Translations under genes and position numbers: made by a program
NCBI GenBank assembly: GCA_001643675.2
Contig: LSRY02000022.1
Span: 320,001 to 384,000 of the forward strand
From: Monocercomonoides exilis
Lineage: Eukaryota; Preaxostyla; Oxymonadida; Polymastigidae
DNA length: 64,000 nt
Reading direction: 5' to 3'
The notes under the pieces: generated by a model
What the model saw: the letters and a program-made list of their open reading frames with translations, nothing else
Told to the model about the DNA's origin: nothing
Database searches by the model: none
Shown: positions 45,580 to 56,757 of the stretch, piece by piece
Position numbering within the stretch: position 1 is the first letter of the stretch
Layout of the letters: each line of letters starts with the position of its first letter

Positions 45580-48500
45580 TCATTCTCCATCACTCTCCAT
45601 CATTTCCATCATTTCCATCAACAATCGAATCACTTCTGCCAGTTTGGGTCTGTCATTCGGCTCGTCTCCCCACATCTTCTCCATCAGTTCAATCAACTCT
45701 TCTCCTTCGATTCCTTCTGTCAGTGGTCGCACCCCATCCCTCATCATCTCCTGTGCTTCTTCTGCCTCACACTCACTCAATGGCACTTCCCCGGTTGTCA
45801 TCTCATGCAGAATCAGTCCAAGTGTGAAAACAATTGCCTTTTCAATTTCATCATCTTCATCTCCCGCTTCAGGTGCCTTCCATCGCTTCATATCTTCCTT
45901 CTGCTTGTCATCTTCCAATTCCTCTGTCAAAACAAATATTTCACTGTTTCCTTCCTCAATAAAGATTGAATATGGGCACAATTGTTTCCCCATCATTTCC
46001 ACTCTTTCATCTCCAACTGATATCAAATGCTCAAACAGCTCTGCCACTGCCAACACCACTTCCTTCCCATCAACAACATCCATCGCTCTTGTTCCCAGTG
46101 TGAAATTGCCCTGAACTGAATGAATCGCAGAATGCAGTGTTTTGATGTTCTTTTTCTCTTTCTCTCGAAATGGCTTCTTGGCTGATATCACATTGAATGA
46201 ATGAGATTGTGAAGATTCACAAACAGAAGCATTCTCAGAAAATTGCAGCGGAGATTCCAAATCTGGAAGATCATTTTCATTCAGAATTTCTTCATTGCTC
46301 ATTGACGGAGGCTCTGGAAGATCTTCTTCATCGTTGTCAATGAGAAGTGGAATTTGGCTTGTCATCCCTTCCAGCAGTGTGGATGGCATTTCACTCATCT
46401 CAAAGCTCCCTCCATTGTTTTCCCTTCTTCTCCTCTCTATCTTCCCCATTATCTCCTCGTTTTCCAATCTCTCTTTCTCAACCCTCTTTTCTGATTCTCT
46501 CAGTTTCTTTCGCAGAAACACAACCACCACAACAAACAAACCAACAAAAATCACCAGAACAACAATGCACCCAATAAACGCAAATAAGCTCCATTCAATT
46601 TGTCCCTCTCCTTTTGATATTATTTCATCCCCCTTTGATTCAATCTCACTTTTGTTCTTCAGAATGAATGAATTTGTTGATGATGGAGATCCTGCATTCC
46701 CAAACAGAACGCACACACTCACTTCCATTTCATCTCTACAACTGCTGATCAGATCTTTTCCCACACTTCCTTCAACTTGTGTTTCTGACAAAAATCCATT
46801 TGAATCAAAATCATAATGTTCAATCTCCTTTTCTTCTCCCTTCCTCTTCACAGTTGAGAATGACAGATTGCATGGAATAAGAAGCAATCCTTTGAATGTC
46901 AATTTCATTCTATCTGTCTCTTCTTTTGCTTCCACACTCTCCAGCACAGGAATGAAAAATGATGAATCCCTCTCAGAAACAATCCCTTCAAAGCTGCACC
47001 CTTCATTCAACATCCAAAGAGATGAGTTTGGCAAAACTCCATCTCCTCCTTTCAAACTCAACACATTCAATGTACCTGAATCAGAACAGATGATATTCCT
47101 TCTCAATGATGGATATCCTCCAATTGATGGATTATTGTTCTCAAATAATCCCATCTCAATATTCACATTTCCTCCACCCATAGTGATTCCACCTTCTGGT
47201 GAATTCCAGATTGTTATGTCTTTCACTATCACAGAACTCTTCACAACATCCACAAGAGATCCATTCCATCTGCACATCTCCTCTTCGGCATTCAAATTCT
47301 TTTCATTTCTTTCCTTTGAACTTCCATCAAAAACGCAACTGTCCATTTTCACATCCAAACAATCCTCAAATTTCATCAATTTCCCTTTTGCTTTGTTTGA
47401 ATTAACTCCATCCATTGTGCAATTTGTCAACTGAATTGTCTTTTTCATTGCCAAGCAAGATATGAATGATTCTTCATTTCCTTCAACTGTGATATTTTCT
47501 GTGTGTAACTTTTCCAAGTTTAATTGTTCACATTCGTTAATATTTATCAGAGAAGTTTTAACTGTTGAACTGTAAATCGTTAATGAATCAATTACTGATG
47601 GAAGTGGTGATGAAAGATACAATGCAGATTCTTGAAGAATGAGATTTGATATTGTGCATCCATCAAGTTGCAATTCTCCCTTTGCCATATTGATAATGTG
47701 AAATGGAATGTTTGTAAGTTCTGTATTAACTCCTTCCACCAGTTGTCTCGATGAAAATGAGCAATTCATTATCTCAAGAATCCCTCCCTCTGGTGATATC
47801 AATGATTCATGTGAAGAGATGAAATTCGAATCAAACACAAAGCCCACTCTCAACAATGAGACTGTTCCTGTTGTTGAAATTAAAGAATCCTTTGTTCTTG
47901 TAATCTCTGTTTCAACTTCAACTTCGCAATTTTCTCTGCTCTTCGAGCTCAAACTCATTTCCTTTAGATCAATCTCTTCCCCAATCACACTCTCTTCCAC
48001 AACAAGAATTTGACTAATAAGTTCTGAAGTCAGATGCATTAGCCCACGCTCAATTGAATAACATGGAAGAGCATTTGTTCCACATTGCTTCTCATTCGAT
48101 CCATTCACACTGCAAACAATGATTGTGTCACTCTGATGGATTGTTATCAATCCGATCAGATCCGTATCGATTGGATAATCACAGCTATCAATTCCATATA
48201 TTGCATTGTTACGAGTGTAAGACCCCTCTCGAAGATCAAATTGAAATTGTCTTTCATTGATCTGCGACATGATGTTATAACATTCGATGAAAAAATCATT
48301 CCCCACTTTTGCTGTATTTGAACTGAACTTCATTCCCACAAATGTGAAATTCAATTCTCCTCTTTCCTTTGTTGCCAAATACACCCCTCCTCCTTTCCCA
48401 TTGGTGCAGCTGCATTGACTGACTTCGGACTTAATCATCTTCATCGATCCAGATGCACCCAATGTGAACAATATCGCCCCTCCTTTTTCACTCATTTCTG

Positions 48501-51500
48501 CTTTGTCTTCTGTGATGTTGCTCGAATTCACAACCAAACAAATCTTATTCTCACTCTTTGACTTCAAAATGCTTGCTCCATTGTCACTTCTCTTCACTCC
48601 TGAAAATGAAGAATTGTCAATTTGGAGAATCATTTCCTCACCCACTTCATTTATCTTTTTTGTTGTTAATTCAGTTCTTTTGATCAGAAGAAGACATCCT
48701 CCACTTTCATTCAACGATTCCACTCGAACATTCACAAAATGGCAAGTAATTCCAGCATCGTGAATGACAAAAATACTGTTTCCAACATTGCACGATTCCA
48801 TCGACAAATCATTCACTTCCACATTCCCTCCAATCACATCCGCAAATACACAATCAAATCCATTGTTCATTCCTGCTTCTGAATGGAATGAACATCCAGT
48901 TATCACCAATTCTCCATCTCTATTTGAAATAATTGTTTTGGATGAGTTGTCAAATCCAGATGCCAGTTGAAGTTGGATGCTTGAAAATTCAAGATGTTCA
49001 TCATTCACCATGAAATATTCTAGCTGACTATCAGTTGCCTTTTCAAAATTCAATATTGCTTTCGTATTCTCTTCTCCCATCTTCACACCCTTTTTGATCT
49101 GATAATTGGAAACATTGAATGAATCTCGAATAACGGTTGATCCTTCAATCTGTATTGTTTTCTTTCCAATCTCTCTTTTCATGTTCATCATCCCTTTCCA
49201 CATTGTGAAACAAGGTTCTTCTTCACTTCCACAACGCTTCACATCAAATCCATTGGATGAGATAAATATCTCCATTGAGCTGAATGGAATTAGAAACATG
49301 AACAAATCTTTGTTTGAATGAAAGTTGTCACTTCCAACAAACAAATTGTTATCTTCTTTCATTGATGAGTAATCAAATCTGAATGCTAAAGTCGTAACAG
49401 AACGATTAAAATCCTTTCCCAAAATGAACATATTCTTTCCAATGGTTGCATTGTTGTTCTCAAATGTTACTCCAACATCAAAAAGAAATGGGTTTTCATT
49501 CAAACATTTTTGGCAATCCAAACACAAAAACCCTCCTTTTCCATTCCCTGATGAAAGTGAGCAAAATGATGCATTTGTTGAATTAATGATCAAATCTTCG
49601 TCATTTTTTAACGTCACTGTTGCAACACCTCCTTCACCGCTTCCTGTGTTTGCAATATTTGAAAAGTTGCTGTTTTCAATCAAAACAGTTGAAGCGAAAA
49701 CAAATGGTGATTTGGCAAATGAAGTTCCTTTTAAACTGCATCCTTTCAATGTGCAACTTCCAGTGGTTGTTGTTATCAACGAATATTGAATGGCCGTTGT
49801 TGATTGGATGTCAAATAAACAGTTTTCGAGTTGAAGATGTTCGCTTGATGAGATCAATGAATTCATCCTTGGTGTAAATTGACTTGGAATCTGCAATTTC
49901 AAAGCTAAAAAGCTGAGTGTCTTAATTGATGAAATAACAGATGACGATGATGATGCAGAATCTCCATTGATTCTCTCATTAAAATGAACAGTCTTATGTT
50001 TAACGGCTTCTCCATCGATCACAAGAGCATCTGTAAAGGAATAAATATACTCAATTTTTCCTTCGTCTTTCACTTTCACTCTCCGTTCTCCAACTGTTCC
50101 ACTTCTGTCAATGTGGTCAATTCCACTTTTCATCGATTCACATGGGAATTTTTCATTTCCACACCCCAAAGTGTCATGCCCACCAGTCGATACAGACACA
50201 ACCACCCACTTCAAAGAAACAAGAAACACCCGAAGATCCATTTCTCCATAAATCTCATCTTCTCCAACAAATGCATTCTCATCATCCTCGAAATTTGTGC
50301 AATCAAATGAAAAACGCTCTGTCTTCACACTGCTCACCAGATTCCCACTCTTCACAAACATGTTCTTCCCAACTGTTGCTGAGCATCCAAAAAACGATAT
50401 CGATGAGAGCTGAAATCCTCCTTCATTTGAACTGCAATCCAGATATATTCCTCCTCCTTTTCCTTCCCCACTCATATTCTCACAAACACATCCAGTAAAT
50501 GAGCTCTCTTCAAGTGCCATAAATCCTCCTTCTCTTAACACTATCTTCAGTGCTCCTCCTTCTTCACTCTTCTCTGATAATGCACCTTCAATTTTGCTTC
50601 CATTTATCACTATCCCAAATCCCACATTCCCTTCAAACACTGCTGCCTTTCCCTCAACTGCTGTTGTGCTATCAATCTCCAGACTTTCCAGTGTGCAATT
50701 CAACAATTTCATCTTGCATTCCTGTTCATTCACATTTCCAGACGAAAGCGAAATTGAAAACAATGAAACTATTGATTTCACATCTGAAATCGTGACAGAA
50801 TCCAGTTCAACCATCTTTCCCGTTGATTTGATCAAGGAAAATCCAATTGTGTTTTTGTTTCCTCCAATCACACTGATCGCACAATTCATTATGTGCAACT
50901 CCCCATTTTGAGTGCTCGATTCAATCACCGATGTGATTGTTCTGCTAAAACTTGAATGGACAACAATCCTAATGAACTCCATTTCAGTCAGTGATGATGA
51001 TTTCAGCACACACGCTTCAGATCCACTCACTTCCCTTTTGCATTCGATCTCCACAATTGTCTCAGCTTTTGCCTTCATACATATTCCGCCCACATCCACG
51101 TATCCCATCATCAACGAATTTGAAATAATAATAATCTCTTCTTTTCTATTATGTGTTCTCTTCAAATGCTCCATTCCGTAGTTCACATTCAAACATGGCA
51201 CCTTTTCAATCCCACAACACATCTCTTCCACTCCAGATGCTCCATCAACATACACTGAATCAGCAAAGTATCCATCAAAAAATATAAACAAATCCACATC
51301 CCAATCTCCGAATGCTTCTGTTCTATCATGCCCAACAGCCGAGTTTTCTTTCTGAGTGATGCTTGTCATGAAGGCAAAGGAAGAGTCGTTCACAGAAGCG
51401 ACAAATGATTGGCACACAAAATATATATCTCTTCCAACACCGGCCTTGTTGGCTGAAAACACGATATTGGTGATGGAAAAGGTTGTGGATGACACTTGTG

Positions 51501-54500
51501 AGCCTTCATTGAACTCGATCATGAGAGCCCCGCCTCTTCCTCCAGAACTTGTATCCTCGCTCACAGAGCAGGTGGAGAAATTTGTGTTTATTACTGAAAA
51601 GGAGTTAACAGGGGCAGATGAGGCGAATGAGATGCACCCGCCATTGGTGGCAGTCTGTTGGCTGAACTGTTCTGAGTTGATGTTGGTGATGGTGCAGTTG
51701 GCGAGGGAGAGGGAGAGGGCAGGGGAGGTGGAGGAGGAGAGGACACAGCTAGTGGGGGTGGCTGTGGAGGTGATGTGGGTGATGTTGGAGGAGTTGAGGG
51801 TGAGGGGAGATGTGAGGGAGGTGAGGTGGAAGATGCTTTGGCTGTTGAGGGGGAGACTGGTGATTGCTGTGTGGTTGAGGGCGAGGGAGCCAGCAGTGAG
51901 GAAGAAGAGGGGAGTTTTTATTGTTATGGAGGTTGTTCCGGTGATGGTGGTTGTGTTGAGGTTGAGGGAAGGGGAGTTTTGGGAGAGGTGGAAGAGGATG
52001 GGGGTGATGAGATTTGTGGAGTTGTGGGCGATGGCGAGGGCAGAGACTGTGAGGGAGCCCTGTGCTTGTGCGAAGAGGGCAGACGAGGCAGATGGATCTG
52101 GTGAAGATGATATTGATGATGACTGTGAATATGAGTTTGATGGTTGAGGAATGCCACTGGAGGCGATGGTGGTGGCAGTTGTTCCATTTCCAGTGATTTT
52201 TGTATTTGGAGCACGAAATGTGAGAGTCTTTGTGGGAGTGAAGGTGGAAACGAGAAGAGAGAGGGAGGCATCGCTGAAGGGAGCAATGCATCCGAGGGCA
52301 TACTCCACCGTGGCACAGGAGCTTTGCTGTGTTTTACCACAAGCATCGACATCACTTCCACCATTTGAGACTATTTTGTTCTGGTTGATGATTGGAAGCC
52401 AGCCATTGTACACGGTATTATCAGCTGTTCCTTGATTCCATACTCGTTTTGTTGGGGTTGTTGAACCACAATTTTCGAATGGAGATTGAGTTATACTTAA
52501 ACCACTGAAAAACACATCGTTTCCTCTTCCATTTGTTGCGGTGTTTCCATCGAAGAAACAAAATGTGATAAATTTTACTCCATTCATCCAAGTGAAGGTT
52601 GCATCCAAATAAATACCAGCACCTCCTCGTGTGGATGAAGTTGATGCCAATTTATTATTTATGAACTGACAATCATTGATTGAAAATTGGCTTGGTTTGT
52701 TAGTCGGTGGATCGCCAAGTGTTAAAGAACCAGCAGAATCACCTCCGGAATTTGATATGCACTTACATTTGGAAAATAAGAATTGGCAAGATGATGTCAT
52801 ATTGTAGATCCAGAAATACCAACCAGTTCCACACCAGTTTGTTATTTTACAACTTTCCACTTCATTTTCTGAGAATATCCAAACAGAATTTGATTGTGGA
52901 TATGTAGCATGGACTGCTCCTCCATGAGCAGCAGAGCAGTCCGTGAAATTGGATTTTGTGATATCTGTTTTTAACAAATATCTACAATATAACGCTCCGC
53001 CTTGACCATTACATGAACAATTGTTGAATGAACAAGATGTAATTGTGAGATTTGCATTTGTGCAATCAACAGAAAGTGCACCACCATAACTTGATCCACC
53101 ATTTGAATCATTCCATTCACACCATTCAAATTGATAGCTATTCAAATCAGTAAAGGACAATCTTCCAGGTTTCAATTTATGAGTTTCGGATCCGATATAT
53201 TCAACAGGAGCATTTGGTGAAGAGCGTGTTTGGCGGAGGAAAGAGGTGTTGAAGGCAGAGAGAGAAGTGGATGGGCTGTTGAGGAAAGGGAGGATGGTGC
53301 CATCGATGGGGTTGTGGGTGTGTTTGAAGATGGTTGAGTGGATGGAGAGAGATGAGTGAAGAGAGAATGAGGGAATTGTGTTGAAATTTGTGTTGATGAA
53401 AGAGAGAGAAGAGGAAGAGGTGGTTGAGGAGAATGAATTGAGTGAATGTGAAGGAAGGAATGGAAGAGATGAATGAGATTGGGGAGAGGAGATGTTGGAG
53501 AAGAGGGTGTTTGTGAGATGGAGATTGAGGTGGATTTGGAGGTGGGGATGGGGTTGGTGATGGATATGGAGAGGGAAAGGTGAAGAAGATGAGGATGAGG
53601 ATGAGAAAGATGAAAGAGAAGGGGAAAGGGATGGAGATGGAGAAGGGGATGGGGAAGAGAGGGAAGAAGGAGAAAATAGGAAGGGCTTGACGAGGGAGAC
53701 GAACGAGGAGAAAGAGGAGTGGGAGATGGAGAAGGAGATGGGGATAGGGGAGTGGGCATCTGAGAGGAGATTGTTTGGGGTGGAGAAGAGGGGGAAGGAG
53801 AGGATGGCAGGTTGGTGGGTGGTGAGGGAGATGTTTGTGAGGGCGAGGGAGGCATGGGCAGAGAGGAAAAGTGGAGATTTTGTTGCTGGTTGGGCTTGGC
53901 ACGTGGAATATAAAATGGAGGCAGCTGAGTGGTGTTGGGCAGTGAGGAGTGGATAACCAGCGAGAGGGATGATGTTGAGATGTGTCACACACAAGGAGGT
54001 GTTGATGACGGAGATGCTTGTTTCAATGCATCCGATATGATCGAATAATACATTCTGAACGTTCACCGCTGGCCCAATCGGAACAATATTTTTTGCTTCG
54101 GTGTCTTTCGCGAGCACACATAACATCATAACCGGTAAAAATACTGCCATCAGATTCCTTGTCATATTCCTCAAGATATCTGACTTCCAAACATAATCAA
54201 AAATAAAATATTAATTATACAAATGATCAAAAAATTGTGGAATAATTGATGATATGAAATATCATTTCATAATATCGTTAAAATGACAAATAAATAAGAA
54301 TAAAGATTCAACAAAAAATTATTGATAGAAATTCGTCAGTTTTTATGTTCAATTGATAAATCAATTTTCTATTAAATTTTTCATGGTTTTCAATTGAAAT
54401 AATTACATAATTTTTTTTTCTTGGATAAATCAACAAATGAACATCTCAACGAAAAATAAAATTGAAACAGATTTATTTTTATTATTGTATGCTTTTTAAT

Positions 54501-54740
54501 CATTATCCATTTTGAATGAACAATTTTTTTTTGAATAGTTGAGGGAAAAAAATTAGAAATCGAAAATCTTCGAATATGAATGCATTACAAAAAAATAATA
54601 AGAAGAATGAAAAGAGATCACTATGTTTGACATTAAACAAATGATGATTAAAACATTTTTGTTTTCAATGAATTCGTTTGTTTTATCATCCAAAGTTTTT
54701 GAAAAAAGAATAATAAAGCCATTTCATATTCATATTTTTA
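44975..54740. repeat. Segmental duplication, copy 2 (receptor gene and flanks)
   Basis: Same orientation as copy 1 at 14310-24150 and offset by about 30.6 kb. Similarity covers 3' flank, gene and 5' flank. It is uneven: near-identical blocks (53770-54131 against 23196-23568) alternate with clearly diverged ones. Confidence 0.75.
45580..54165 (-). CDS. Giant beta-helix receptor with degenerate kinase domain (copy 2)
   Basis: A 2861-residue single frame from the ATG at 54165 (MTRNLMAVFLPVMMLCVLA signal peptide), paralogous to the gene at 14907-23603 along its whole length. The five module heads are at the corresponding places (DACGKTQQSSC near 52340, MCCGIEKVPC near 51220, LGCGNEKFPC near 50150, KRCGSEEEPC near 49230, KQCGTNALPC near 48080). 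The first has lost the Pro before the second Cys. The membrane span near residue 2538 and the juxtamembrane coil are almost unchanged. The tail again has RWKAPE, VFTLGLILHEMTTGEVPL and W.DEPNDRPKLAEV, and again no HRD or DFG. A MEMMEM repeat near the C-terminus adds three residues. Parallel conservation of the kinase remnant in both copies argues that it is used, perhaps as a docking module. Confidence 0.88.
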   Translation of the reverse strand: MTRNLMAVFLPVMMLCVLAKDTEAKNIVPIGPAVNVQNVLFDHIGCIETSISVINTSLCVTHLNIIPLAGYPLLTAQHHSAASILYSTCQAQPATKSPLFLSAHASLALTNISLTTHQPAILSFPLFSTPNNLLSDAHSPIPISFSISHSSFSSFVSLVKPFLFSPSSLSSPSPSPSPSLSPSLSSFSSSSSSSSPFPLHIHHQPHPHLQIHLNLHLTNTLFSNISSPQSHSSLPFLPSHSLNSFSSTTSSSSLSFINTNFNTIPSFSLHSSLSIHSTIFKHTHNPIDGTILPFLNSPSTSLSAFNTSFLRQTRSSPNAPVEYIGSETHKLKPGRLSFTDLNSYQFEWCEWNDSNGGSSYGGALSVDCTNANLTITSCSFNNCSCNGQGGALYCRYLLKTDITKSNFTDCSAAHGGAVHATYPQSNSVWIFSENEVESCKITNWCGTGWYFWIYNMTSSCQFLFSKCKCISNSGGDSAGSLTLGDPPTNKPSQFSINDCQFINNKLASTSSTRGGAGIYLDATFTWMNGVKFITFCFFDGNTATNGRGNDVFFSGLSITQSPFENCGSTTPTKRVWNQGTADNTVYNGWLPIINQNKIVSNGGSDVDACGKTQQSSCATVEYALGCIAPFSDASLSLLVSTFTPTKTLTFRAPNTKITGNGTTATTIASSGIPQPSNSYSQSSSISSSPDPSASSALFAQAQGSLTVSALAIAHNSTNLITPILFHLSQNSPSLNLNTTTITGTTSITIKTPLFFLTAGSLALNHTAITSLPLNSQSIFHLTSLTSPLTLNSSNITHITSTATPTSCVLSSSTSPALSLSLANCTITNINSEQFSQQTATNGGCISFASSAPVNSFSVINTNFSTCSVSEDTSSGGRGGALMIEFNEGSQVSSTTFSITNIVFSANKAGVGRDIYFVCQSFVASVNDSSFAFMTSITQKENSAVGHDRTEAFGDWDVDLFIFFDGYFADSVYVDGASGVEEMCCGIEKVPCLNVNYGMEHLKRTHNRKEEIIIISNSLMMGYVDVGGICMKAKAETIVEIECKREVSGSEACVLKSSSLTEMEFIRIVVHSSFSRTITSVIESSTQNGELHIMNCAISVIGGNKNTIGFSLIKSTGKMVELDSVTISDVKSIVSLFSISLSSGNVNEQECKMKLLNCTLESLEIDSTTAVEGKAAVFEGNVGFGIVINGSKIEGALSEKSEEGGALKIVLREGGFMALEESSFTGCVCENMSGEGKGGGIYLDCSSNEGGFQLSSISFFGCSATVGKNMFVKSGNLVSSVKTERFSFDCTNFEDDENAFVGEDEIYGEMDLRVFLVSLKWVVVSVSTGGHDTLGCGNEKFPCESMKSGIDHIDRSGTVGERRVKVKDEGKIEYIYSFTDALVIDGEAVKHKTVHFNERINGDSASSSSSVISSIKTLSFLALKLQIPSQFTPRMNSLISSSEHLQLENCLFDIQSTTAIQYSLITTTTGSCTLKGCSLKGTSFAKSPFVFASTVLIENSNFSNIANTGSGEGGVATVTLKNDEDLIINSTNASFCSLSSGNGKGGFLCLDCQKCLNENPFLFDVGVTFENNNATIGKNMFILGKDFNRSVTTLAFRFDYSSMKEDNNLFVGSDNFHSNKDLFMFLIPFSSMEIFISSNGFDVKRCGSEEEPCFTMWKGMMNMKREIGKKTIQIEGSTVIRDSFNVSNYQIKKGVKMGEENTKAILNFEKATDSQLEYFMVNDEHLEFSSIQLQLASGFDNSSKTIISNRDGELVITGCSFHSEAGMNNGFDCVFADVIGGNVEVNDLSMESCNVGNSIFVIHDAGITCHFVNVRVESLNESGGCLLLIKRTELTTKKINEVGEEMILQIDNSSFSGVKRSDNGASILKSKSENKICLVVNSSNITEDKAEMSEKGGAILFTLGASGSMKMIKSEVSQCSCTNGKGGGVYLATKERGELNFTFVGMKFSSNTAKVGNDFFIECYNIMSQINERQFQFDLREGSYTRNNAIYGIDSCDYPIDTDLIGLITIHQSDTIIVCSVNGSNEKQCGTNALPCYSIERGLMHLTSELISQILVVEESVIGEEIDLKEMSLSSKSRENCEVEVETEITRTKDSLISTTGTVSLLRVGFVFDSNFISSHESLISPEGGILEIMNCSFSSRQLVEGVNTELTNIPFHIINMAKGELQLDGCTISNLILQESALYLSSPLPSVIDSLTIYSSTVKTSLININECEQLNLEKLHTENITVEGNEESFISCLAMKKTIQLTNCTMDGVNSNKAKGKLMKFEDCLDVKMDSCVFDGSSKERNEKNLNAEEEMCRWNGSLVDVVKSSVIVKDITIWNSPEGGITMGGGNVNIEMGLFENNNPSIGGYPSLRRNIICSDSGTLNVLSLKGGDGVLPNSSLWMLNEGCSFEGIVSERDSSFFIPVLESVEAKEETDRMKLTFKGLLLIPCNLSFSTVKRKGEEKEIEHYDFDSNGFLSETQVEGSVGKDLISSCRDEMEVSVCVLFGNAGSPSSTNSFILKNKSEIESKGDEIISKGEGQIEWSLFAFIGCIVVLVIFVGLFVVVVVFLRKKLRESEKRVEKERLENEEIMGKIERRRRENNGGSFEMSEMPSTLLEGMTSQIPLLIDNDEEDLPEPPSMSNEEILNENDLPDLESPLQFSENASVCESSQSHSFNVISAKKPFREKEKKNIKTLHSAIHSVQGNFTLGTRAMDVVDGKEVVLAVAELFEHLISVGDERVEMMGKQLCPYSIFIEEGNSEIFVLTEELEDDKQKEDMKRWKAPEAGDEDDEIEKAIVFTLGLILHEMTTGEVPLSECEAEEAQEMMRDGVRPLTEGIEGEELIELMEKMWGDEPNDRPKLAEVIRLLMEMMEMMESDGE

Positions 54741-56757
54741 AAAGTCAAAATAATTCATAAACCTTGCCTTTAAAATATCTTCTCAATTTATCAGAATTGA
54801 TAAACAATCATTTTTGATAAACATTAATTCAAATGATACATTTTTCCTGTTGATCCTATTCAAGCAAGTTTGCAGCTTTTTTTTTTAATGTCAGGAACAA
54901 AGAAATAATAATTGTTATTGAAGAATTATTTCAACACAGCTGTGAATCAAACAGTTTTCGGAAATATCATCTTCAATCAATCAAAAAGCACAGAACCAAA
55001 ATATCTCAAAATTTTTGTCAAAATCCATGAATGGCATGGATAGATAATTTTCATAGTCAAATAGAAAGCTCATCCATCCAATAAGCATTTTCGGGCATTG
55101 CTTGAAAATGGAAAAAGAAACCAATGGTTTTGCATTTGGTGTAGATTTGAATATTCTGATGAACATAAACAACTAGAATTCGCTATTAGGATTAAATCAA
55201 AAGAAAAAGCAGTTTCTTTTTATGTTTCTTTTGTTTTGTTAACATTTTTTTGAAGGAGTTTTTCTGAAAATGATTGAACTGTTCAGATAAAGAAAATATT
55301 GTTTTCAACTTTTGATAAGTTGGCTTCTCTTTGAAATTCTTTATAATAACATTTTACAGCTTAAAATCTGAGTTCATTTTTCACAACAGAAGTGATGAAT
55401 CGTTCAAATACTGAATCAAACGAAACCGAAATTGATTCAAACTGTTCAAATTCAAATGCTTTATTCTTCTTGAAATGTTTTTGAAATGGTATCAACCGAC
55501 AAAAATGCAATAACATGAAACTCCTCTATCTTTTGAATCAGATATTGTTTTTCTTATTTTCAATATAAATTATTTTCTGACATTTGAATAGATATGATTC
55601 ATTTGAAAAGGTGGAATAAAAAGAGGTCCAAAAAGAATGACTTTTTTTGTATCATTGTCATCACCGCATCCTTCAATTTGATCATATGTGAGAAATGATT
55701 AGTTCAACAAAAGACTGTTTTATTCAAAATCCAACACAATTTTTTTGCAGTTTGAAAACTCCATTGCAGACTTTAAAGAACAATATTGAATGCGAAAGAA
55801 ATGGAACAATATTGAAATGTTATTGTTTGATAATGTTTGCAAACTTATCTCCATCATTGGATAAAATCGATAACGTTCCAAATATAGAACATCCTCTTTC
55901 TTCAAATTCTCTCTCTTTTAAATAATATTGAATTGATAACTTTTCAGATATTTATGTTTTCTCTTTTGAAGTGCACGAATCATCTGACAGATTCGTCTCA
56001 TATGATGTTTGATATTTCTTCATCATTTCTTTTTTGATATCTTGTCAATACACCTTCAAAGCAATTTATAAAAAACTTTTAAGAAACAAATTTTGGTTTG
56101 TTATGTAAAAAATTCTCATTTGTGAACTCTTTCTCATTTTGAACACAAAAGAATGAACGAAAAACAGAAAGAAAACAAAGGAAATTGGAATCACACTTTA
56201 ATTGCAATTCTCTTTAAATTCTTTTCGAGTGTTTAAACGACGAGAACAATTTCAATACAAAATGATAAAAAACTTTCTCATGATTATTGTGAATTTTGTA
56301 AAAATTGGATATCAATAAGAACACTTTTCCTTTGCATCTTCGTCAATTACCATTCCATCACCATTTTCGATTCCATCATTTTCATAAAAATGTAAGATAT
56401 CGATCTTTTCCACCATATCTCTCATGCACAATCTGAAAATGTTTTCCCTTAGGCCTTTGCGACAAGGAAAAATAGAACGATGATTGTCGGACAATTGGAA
56501 AGACCAATGTCGAATTTTTTTTTTAAAATGAAAGTTTTCATCTGTGTCGAAAAATTCGATTGAACAAATACAAATGAATAAAAAACAAAAAAAATTTAAG
56601 AAATTGGTTTCAATTTTTCAAAGATCAAAAATGCCTAAATTGTAAATTATTATTTCCTCATTATAGGTTTGATCAAAATAATTAATTGTTTAACTGATGA
56701 ATCGTTAAATATAAAGTGTTGTTTGCTTCGCATATCATAAATATTAATGGCAAATTA
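54166..56757. other. 5' flank of receptor copy 2 and AT-rich spacer
   Basis: To about 54740 the sequence aligns with the 5' flank of copy 1 and should hold the promoter. Beyond that it is AT-rich. A minus frame 56494-56312 (60 residues, ending DGMVIDEDAKEKCSY) has protein-like composition and could be a terminal exon or gene relic, but nothing around it supports a gene. No RNA gene is seen. Confidence 0.4.

Noticed and set aside
56312-56494. 60-residue acidic minus frame
   Set aside because: Protein-like ending but no upstream exon or family that I can support; noted in the spacer entry only.
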